Positions 5,003 to 8,228 of a DNA stretch of 8,228 bases are shown here, piece after piece. The stretch is from DATDOO01 sp035293245 (GTDB lineage: Bacteria; Pseudomonadota; Gammaproteobacteria; Methylococcales; Methylococcaceae), in the NCBI GenBank assembly GCA_035293245.1, contig DATDOO010000239.1:1-8228 (forward strand). The letters are read 5' to 3'. A model generated the notes under the pieces. It searched no databases, was not told where the DNA came from, and worked only from the letters and a program-made list of their open reading frames with translations. Every line of letters starts with the position of its first letter. The first letter of the stretch is position 1. A program made the translations under genes and the position numbers.

Positions 5003-6994
5003 TCAGCGGCAGCGCAGCCACGCTCCAATTCCTGCCAGCAGGAACGGAACGGTAGCGGCCCGCAGGGACAGGAAGCCCCGCCGGATGCGCCGCCAATGTC
5101 CTTCCACCGCCTCCGCACCGCCCTTGCGGTGCGTTTCTTCCAGGAACTCCTCGATGGCTTCCAAAGCCAGCGCCGCGTGGCCGTCGGCCAGGTTGTCGAT
5201 GGACAGGTGCAGGCGGATGATCAAGGGGTCCATGCCGTGGCGCTGCATGTCGTCCACTGCGTGCATGTAGCCCGCGCCGAGGCCGCTGAGTTCGATGGCG
5301 AGATTCAGGCCGAGCAGTTCCGGAAAAAAGCGTTCCGGGAGCGAACCGATGGCGAGCAGGTAGGCGGGTAATACGAAACTGGCGGTTTTGAGGCGTGGAT
5401 GGTCCGCGAATTCCCAACTGGCCAGTTCCGGCAGGTGGATGCCTTGTTCTGCCAGCAGGCGGCGGTATACGTTGCCGTGATGATGCTCCGCCTGGCCCGC
5501 GCCGGTCTCGTCGCAAAAGATCCGCGTCAGGCGATGCACCACACCGTCCTGCACCGGTTCCAGCCGGCCCAGATGCCGAAGCCAGGAACCGTCCACCCAT
5601 ATGGCGGGGGCGAGCTGTTCGATGCCCCAGCGGCACAACGGGGCCGGTACCGCTTGCCGTTGCTCCGGCGGCCGGTAGCGCGCCATCTCTTGCCGGTACG
5701 CCGCAAAAACGCGTTCGCGCAGCATCGGCCTGGAGTAGGGAGAAATGGCCAAAGCCCCCCGATAGACCCAATCCAGCGGCGCCGTCCAGCGTAGAATCCG
5801 GCGGATATGGCGCTCGGCCGCGTCCTGCACCGGCGGAGCGTCGTTTTCGTTGACCAGTTCGTGGAACAGCGCGCGGAGATTCGGCAGGGTCGGCGGCTGG
5901 CGGCGGGCCGCAGATGGCAGGGAAGGGCAGGAAAACGGCGCGGCGGATGGGTCCGGTGCGGGGCTCTCCAGCCAGTCGCGCAGCAGTTTTTCCTCGTCGG
6001 CGTCGAATACGCCGAACATCGGGCCACCGAAAGCCATGGCGCGGAACAGGGGGCTGGTCTCCGGCGCGTCCTGCCGGAACCAGGGCGAGGCGCGTAGCGC
6101 CTGGCGCAGTTGTTCCCAGTCGCCGGCGGCCAGCCAGTCGTCCAGGTTCTTCCCCTCCAGGAGGATCCGGCCGTGGTGCCCGGTGGCGAACGGTTGCAGG
6201 CGCTTCAGCAGCGCCGCGGCGCGTTCCGCCGTCGTCGCGGGTTCCGCAAGTGCGCGGCGCAGATTGCGCAGGAAATTCCGCTCACTCCATTCCCGCAACC
6301 GCCAGCCGGCGCGGAAGCTCTGATCGGTCGACGTGTCGCGCGGCAAGTCGCGGGCGAGCTCGAACAGCGCTGCCCGGTGTTTGCGGAGCAGTGCCCGATG
6401 TCGCTGGAGGTAAGCCGGCGCCAGGCCATAAGTGCGGCACTGCCGTTCCAGCCAGTTCAGCCGGACGCTACTGGCCCGCCAGTGGGCGAGGGTGTAACCG
6501 AGCAGTTTGGGGAAGGAGCCCGTAGCGGACCGCTCCATGGCAAGATGTACGGCGGCGGGAAGGAAGGCGGCGGGCGGCAGATCCATGTCGCGCCACGCGA
6601 CGGCGGTGGCCGGCGGCAGTTCGACGCCGGTTTCCGCCGCAAAGGCCCGAAACAAGACGGAGAGGGACGGTTCCTTCCCCTCCAGCCCGGCGGCATCAAG
6701 CCATACAGTAAACAACTGTGCGTGAGCGGGTAAATGACCCCAAGCCATGGAGTTGACCACCCGCAGCCAGACGCACTCCGTCAAACTCTGCGGTGCATAC
6801 CAGCGCATGGCCGAGGCCAGTTCGGCCCGGCTGGCGACCTCCGGCCAGGTTTCGGACTTTTCGCCGTGTCGGGTGGTGTCGTGGAGTTCTTCCACCACCG
6901 CTTGCGCTAGTCCCAGGGGCTCCGCCCCGCACTCCCAGTCCAGCAAGTCGGCGAACAGTTCGTTCCAGCCGGGGGCCCCATTCATGATGCTCAT
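5003..6994 (-). CDS. heme-oxygenase-like iron-containing redox enzyme family protein, 663 residues
   Basis: The C-terminal part (about 480-620) resembles the heme-oxygenase-like diiron or iron-containing redox family (Haem_oxygenas_2 type). Candidate metal ligands are E496 and H506 (spacing of ten), E568 in LNLAIELSGLG, then H596, D600 and H606 in HLSIDNLADGHAALA. The N-terminal region (about 75-210) aligns by eye with this domain: AHAQLFTVWLDAAGL (90-104) against HHHGNVYRRLLAEQGI (504-519), and SFPKLLGYTLAHW (160-172) against FFPELLGLNLAIE (556-568). In the N copy E496 becomes N81 and E568 becomes W172, so it is probably non-catalytic. A Pro/Ser/Ala-rich linker lies at 344-372. No signal peptide is seen; a cytoplasmic location is likely. 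ATG at 6994 has a poor ribosome site, and M4 is an alternative. A cyclic-nucleotide-binding-type gene lies 135 nt upstream. The substrate is unknown. Confidence 0.75.
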   Translation of the reverse strand: MSIMNGAPGWNELFADLLDWECGAEPLGLAQAVVEELHDTTRHGEKSETWPEVASRAELASAMRWYAPQSLTECVWLRVVNSMAWGHLPAHAQLFTVWLDAAGLEGKEPSLSVLFRAFAAETGVELPPATAVAWRDMDLPPAAFLPAAVHLAMERSATGSFPKLLGYTLAHWRASSVRLNWLERQCRTYGLAPAYLQRHRALLRKHRAALFELARDLPRDTSTDQSFRAGWRLREWSERNFLRNLRRALAEPATTAERAAALLKRLQPFATGHHGRILLEGKNLDDWLAAGDWEQLRQALRASPWFRQDAPETSPLFRAMAFGGPMFGVFDADEEKLLRDWLESPAPDPSAAPFSCPSLPSAARRQPPTLPNLRALFHELVNENDAPPVQDAAERHIRRILRWTAPLDWVYRGALAISPYSRPMLRERVFAAYRQEMARYRPPEQRQAVPAPLCRWGIEQLAPAIWVDGSWLRHLGRLEPVQDGVVHRLTRIFCDETGAGQAEHHHGNVYRRLLAEQGIHLPELASWEFADHPRLKTASFVLPAYLLAIGSLPERFFPELLGLNLAIELSGLGAGYMHAVDDMQRHGMDPLIIRLHLSIDNLADGHAALALEAIEEFLEETHRKGGAEAVEGHWRRIRRGFLSLRAATVPFLLAGIGAWLRCR

Positions 6995-7129
6995 CCGCAG
7001 GAAAACCTAACGGGCGACCGGCTCGGGCGCGGGGCCGCCCGGTTGTTCGCTACGCCTGGCCCGCCTGCGCCTTTGCGGCTCGCCGAGTCCCTTCGAGATA
7101 TGGAGCGGGGTTTTGCGGTGGTCAATGGC

Positions 7130-7591
7130 TCACTTATGTTCGACCAGATAAAGCTGCAGGACGGTTTTGGTGAAGATGGTGTTCTTGCGCATGTGTTCGA
7201 TCAAGCGCAGAAAAATATCCCGCAGAATGAAATAACCCTGGTCCGGGTTGGCATCCATGAACGCGAGCATTTTGGGACCGTCGAACTTGGCGATCTCGCT
7301 GTCGGCGACCGCGACGACGCGGGCACTGCGGGGTTCGCCGTCGATCATGGAGAGCTCGCCGAACACGTCGTTTTCGCCCAGGGTCGCCAGGCCGGGCGTG
7401 AATTGGTCGACCTGACCGATGTGCTGCTCGACGTGGGTGCTGACTTGCACTTTACCACTCAAAATAAAAAAAACGTCCCGTCCTTCGTCATCTTCTTCCA
7501 GGATAACTTCCCCGGCCTTGTATTTCTGGACCGTGCGGGGAACTTGCCGGGCGAATTCGGCATCGTCCAGTAGCGTTCTGAAATTCAACAT
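7130..7591 (-). CDS. stand-alone cyclic-nucleotide-binding-type domain protein
   Basis: From the chosen ATG this is 153 residues. It is a single cNMP-binding (CAP effector) beta-roll domain: KYKAGEVILEEDDEGRDVFFILSGKVQV (about 23-50) and the phosphate-binding cassette FGELSMIDGEPRSARVV (77-93), with E79, R88 and S89 in the positions that contact the phosphate and ribose in CRP-type domains. A C-terminal helical segment (117-137) follows. There is no helix-turn-helix or enzyme domain, so it is more likely a regulatory subunit or adaptor than a transcription factor. The frame is open to an earlier ATG at 7636, but that one lacks a ribosome site, whereas AAGGAG (7602-7607) precedes 7591. The redox enzyme gene follows 135 nt downstream on the same strand. 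Whether it binds cAMP, cGMP or nothing cannot be read from sequence. Confidence 0.9.
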   Translation of the reverse strand: MLNFRTLLDDAEFARQVPRTVQKYKAGEVILEEDDEGRDVFFILSGKVQVSTHVEQHIGQVDQFTPGLATLGENDVFGELSMIDGEPRSARVVAVADSEIAKFDGPKMLAFMDANPDQGYFILRDIFLRLIEHMRKNTIFTKTVLQLYLVEHK

Positions 7592-7601
7592 GATCCTTGC
7601 G

Positions 7602-7607
7602 CTCCTT
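7602..7607 (-). promoter_or_regulatory. ribosome binding site deciding the cNMP-protein start
   Basis: On the minus strand this reads AAGGAG, 10 nt before the ATG at 7591, with a second AAGGAT closer in (7593-7598). The in-frame ATG at 7636 has only CCAAGCC before it. The domain also begins naturally at MLNFRTLLDD. Confidence 0.65.
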
Positions 7608-7653
7608 GGTGTTACGGATTTAAGCAGGATATTCATTGGCTTGGTCGTATATC

Positions 7654-7670
7654 CCGCACTAATGGTGCGG
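7654..7670. promoter_or_regulatory. 6-bp inverted repeat upstream of the cNMP-protein gene, possible operator
   Basis: CCGCAC and GTGCGG flank a 5-nt centre (TAATG). On the minus strand a TATACG at 7646-7651 could act as a -10 element, which would put this dyad over its -35 region. The GCAC...GTGC style recalls NtrC sites, but those have a 7-nt centre, so I do not assign it. No T-run follows. Confidence 0.35.
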
Positions 7671-7783
7671 TTCGCGCCTGGATAGTGTCAAGGCGTGATG
7701 GCGGGCAAAGGCAGTAAAGGCGAGCGCTTTTGGTGAACGCCATCGCAGTTTGGACGACTGAGCAACCGCGCGCATGCCGGTCC

Positions 7784-7812
7784 TTGACGCTTCCGGCCGC
7801 GCGGGGCAGAAT
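7784..7812 (+). promoter_or_regulatory. sigma70-like promoter ahead of the structured RNA
   Basis: TTGACG (7784-7789, five of six) and CAGAAT (7807-7812, four of six) are exactly 17 bp apart. The predicted start is near 7819, just before a region with strong RNA folding potential and an intrinsic terminator. This is the best promoter match I see in the window. Confidence 0.55.
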
Positions 7813-7818
7813 CCAATC

Positions 7819-7990
7819 CCATGAATATCGCCGTAGCTCTCCCAAACGCTTTCCGAGTCATGCACCTGTGGCGCAAGCCGCTGCGACTGGGGGCGTTTGC
7901 CTGCGGTGATCCATAAGAGTCGTCTGAAATAACGGGCGTTTTTTGGAAAAGGCCGCGGGTTCCCAGGAATCCGCGGCCTTTTCGTTTTTA
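7819..7990 (+). ncRNA. candidate structured small RNA or terminator-type 5' leader
   Basis: The segment is bounded by a promoter match (7784-7812) and a strong terminator (7947-7990), giving a transcript of about 170 nt. It folds by hand into a long rod: 7827-7833 with 7904-7910, 7843-7849 with 7893-7899 (CAAACGC/GCGTTTG, perfect), 7852-7854 with 7890-7892, 7856-7859 with 7885-7888, and at the tip 7868-7872 with 7877-7881 closing a GCAA tetraloop (GNRA class). About 35 nt of linker separate the rod from the terminator hairpin. The next plus-strand gene is an EamA-type transporter starting 103 nt beyond the terminator, so a riboswitch or attenuator is as plausible as a free small RNA. I do not recognise it as 6S, 4.5S, tmRNA, RNase P or a known riboswitch class. 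A 31-codon frame (7821-7916) lies inside. Confidence 0.5.
7947..7990 (+). terminator. strong intrinsic terminator
   Basis: AAAAGGCCGCGG (7947-7958) and CCGCGGCCTTTT (7971-7982) are perfect 12-bp complements. The 12-nt loop can extend the stem further (TTCC with GGAA). The stem ends in TTTT and is followed by CGTTTTTA, so it is well formed for plus-strand termination. There is no plus-strand protein gene just upstream, which is why a non-coding transcript is proposed. Confidence 0.85.
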
Positions 7991-8010
7991 TAACCGCAGC
8001 AACCTTGTAC

Positions 8011-8044
8011 ACCCTCTCCTTCCGGGAGAGGGCCGGGGTGAGGG
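8011..8044. repeat. dispersed hairpin repeat, CCCTCTCC...GGAGAGGG type
   Basis: CCCTCTCC (8012-8019) and GGAGAGGG (8025-8032) pair around a 5-nt loop, followed by CCGGGGTGAGGG. This is a very common intergenic repeat in proteobacterial genomes. Read on the other strand it gives the telltale spurious peptides PHPGPLPEGEG and LTPALSRKER. It lies between the terminator and the transporter gene. Confidence 0.75.
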
Positions 8045-8092
8045 CAACCGGCTTTGGCAAGCAAACCACTGCCGAGCAGTAAGGAATAAGCT

Positions 8093-8228
8093 ATGCGCGT
8101 GCCTTTGGCGTACATCGGCGTCATTTTGTTGTGGGCGACCACACCCCTGGCCATCAAGTGGAGCGGAGAGGGACCGGGCTTCCTTTTCGGCGTTACCGGC
8201 CGCATGGCCATCGGCGCGGCGTGCGTCT
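8093..8228 (+). CDS. EamA/DMT-family transporter, N-terminal fragment
   Basis: Only the first 45 codons are in the window and the frame is open at the right edge. The start ATG at 8093 is supported by AAGGA at 8081-8085, 7 nt upstream. The visible sequence begins with a membrane helix, VPLAYIGVILLWATTPLAIKW, in which LLWATTPLAIKW is the usual first-helix signature of EamA (drug/metabolite transporter) proteins. A second helix starts around residue 30 (FLFGVTGRMAIGAACV), including the arginine-containing stretch common there. Complete family members have about 300 residues and ten helices in two repeats and sit in the inner membrane. The substrate cannot be inferred. The structured leader and terminator upstream may regulate it. 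Confidence 0.8.
   Translation, partial: MRVPLAYIGVILLWATTPLAIKWSGEGPGFLFGVTGRMAIGAACV

Larger units (their letters stand above)
7592..7783. other. gene-free spacer upstream of the cNMP-protein gene
   Basis: No supported protein gene lies here. It holds the ribosome site and probable promoter of the minus-strand cNMP-protein gene, the dyad at 7654-7670, and a second inverted repeat, GATGGCG (7697-7703) with CGCCATC (7738-7744), enclosing 34 nt. Together with the structured RNA, terminator and repeat that follow, it makes up a 501-bp stretch (7592-8092) free of convincing coding sequence. Confidence 0.6.

Noticed and set aside
3769..5118. A 449-codon minus-strand open frame.
   Set aside because: It is antisense to both apaG and apaH and spans their spacer; its composition is that of a codon-bias shadow.
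6995..7129. A possible terminator or hidden gene between the cNMP-protein gene and the redox enzyme gene.
   Set aside because: The 135 bp are GC-rich with only imperfect complementarity around 7016-7043 and no T-run; nothing there could be supported.
7654..7670. An NtrC binding site.
   Set aside because: The half sites fit but the centre is 5 nt rather than 7, and no sigma54 -24/-12 promoter with correct spacing is nearby.
7819..7990. 6S RNA, signal recognition particle RNA, or a c-di-GMP riboswitch.
   Set aside because: The length suits 6S, but I see no paired 5' and 3' ends with a central bubble; the SRP GGAAGCAGC-type loop and the c-di-GMP-I core motifs are absent.
7659..8211. Minus-strand open frames of 136 and 117 codons between the cNMP-protein gene and the transporter gene.
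   Set aside because: Their only familiar segments are LTPALSRKER and PHPGPLPEGEG, the known false peptides of the repeat at 8011-8044, and they cross the structured RNA and the terminator.

Overview
The window is GC-rich proteobacterial DNA. Tightly packed housekeeping genes (mpl, apaG, apaH) sit beside accessory genes. The apaG-apaH order, an Mpl ligase (murein tripeptide recycling) and the overall composition point to a gammaproteobacterium. A methanotroph-like Methylococcales member is my best guess, but that is inference from gene content and style, not from a marker gene.

Layout, left to right. Positions 1-730 (minus strand) hold the first 243 codons of a Cas3 protein with an HD nuclease domain; it runs off the left edge, so a type I CRISPR-Cas operon starts here and lies outside the window. 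A 172-bp divergent region follows, with a perfect 11-bp inverted repeat. Then comes a secreted YceI-family protein (903-1478, plus strand). The YceI gene converges on mpl, and the 262 bp between them are filled with hairpin-forming dispersed repeats built on a GGTGGGTTA/GTTGGGTTA core. On the minus strand an exported ankyrin-repeat protein (3123-3716) lies just upstream of mpl (1741-3099), probably as one transcription unit. Divergent from it, 43 bp away, is the apaG-apaH pair (3760-4983), for which the known role is Ap4A hydrolysis and removal of Np4 caps from RNA.

The right half holds two minus-strand genes in the same direction. One is a stand-alone cyclic-nucleotide-binding-type protein (7130-7591). 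The other is a 663-residue protein (5003-6994) whose C-terminal part looks like a heme-oxygenase-like iron-containing redox enzyme, and whose N-terminal part looks by eye like a degenerate second copy of the same fold.

Positions 7592-8092 contain no convincing protein gene. They do hold a possible operator-like hairpin, a sigma70-like promoter, about 100 nt that fold into a long rod capped by a GNRA tetraloop, and a strong intrinsic terminator. Together these look like a small structured RNA or a terminator-type leader (riboswitch or attenuator) for the EamA-type transporter that starts at 8093 and leaves the right edge. A common dispersed hairpin repeat (8011-8044) lies between the terminator and that gene. 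The structured RNA and the duplicated redox enzyme are the two items most worth following.
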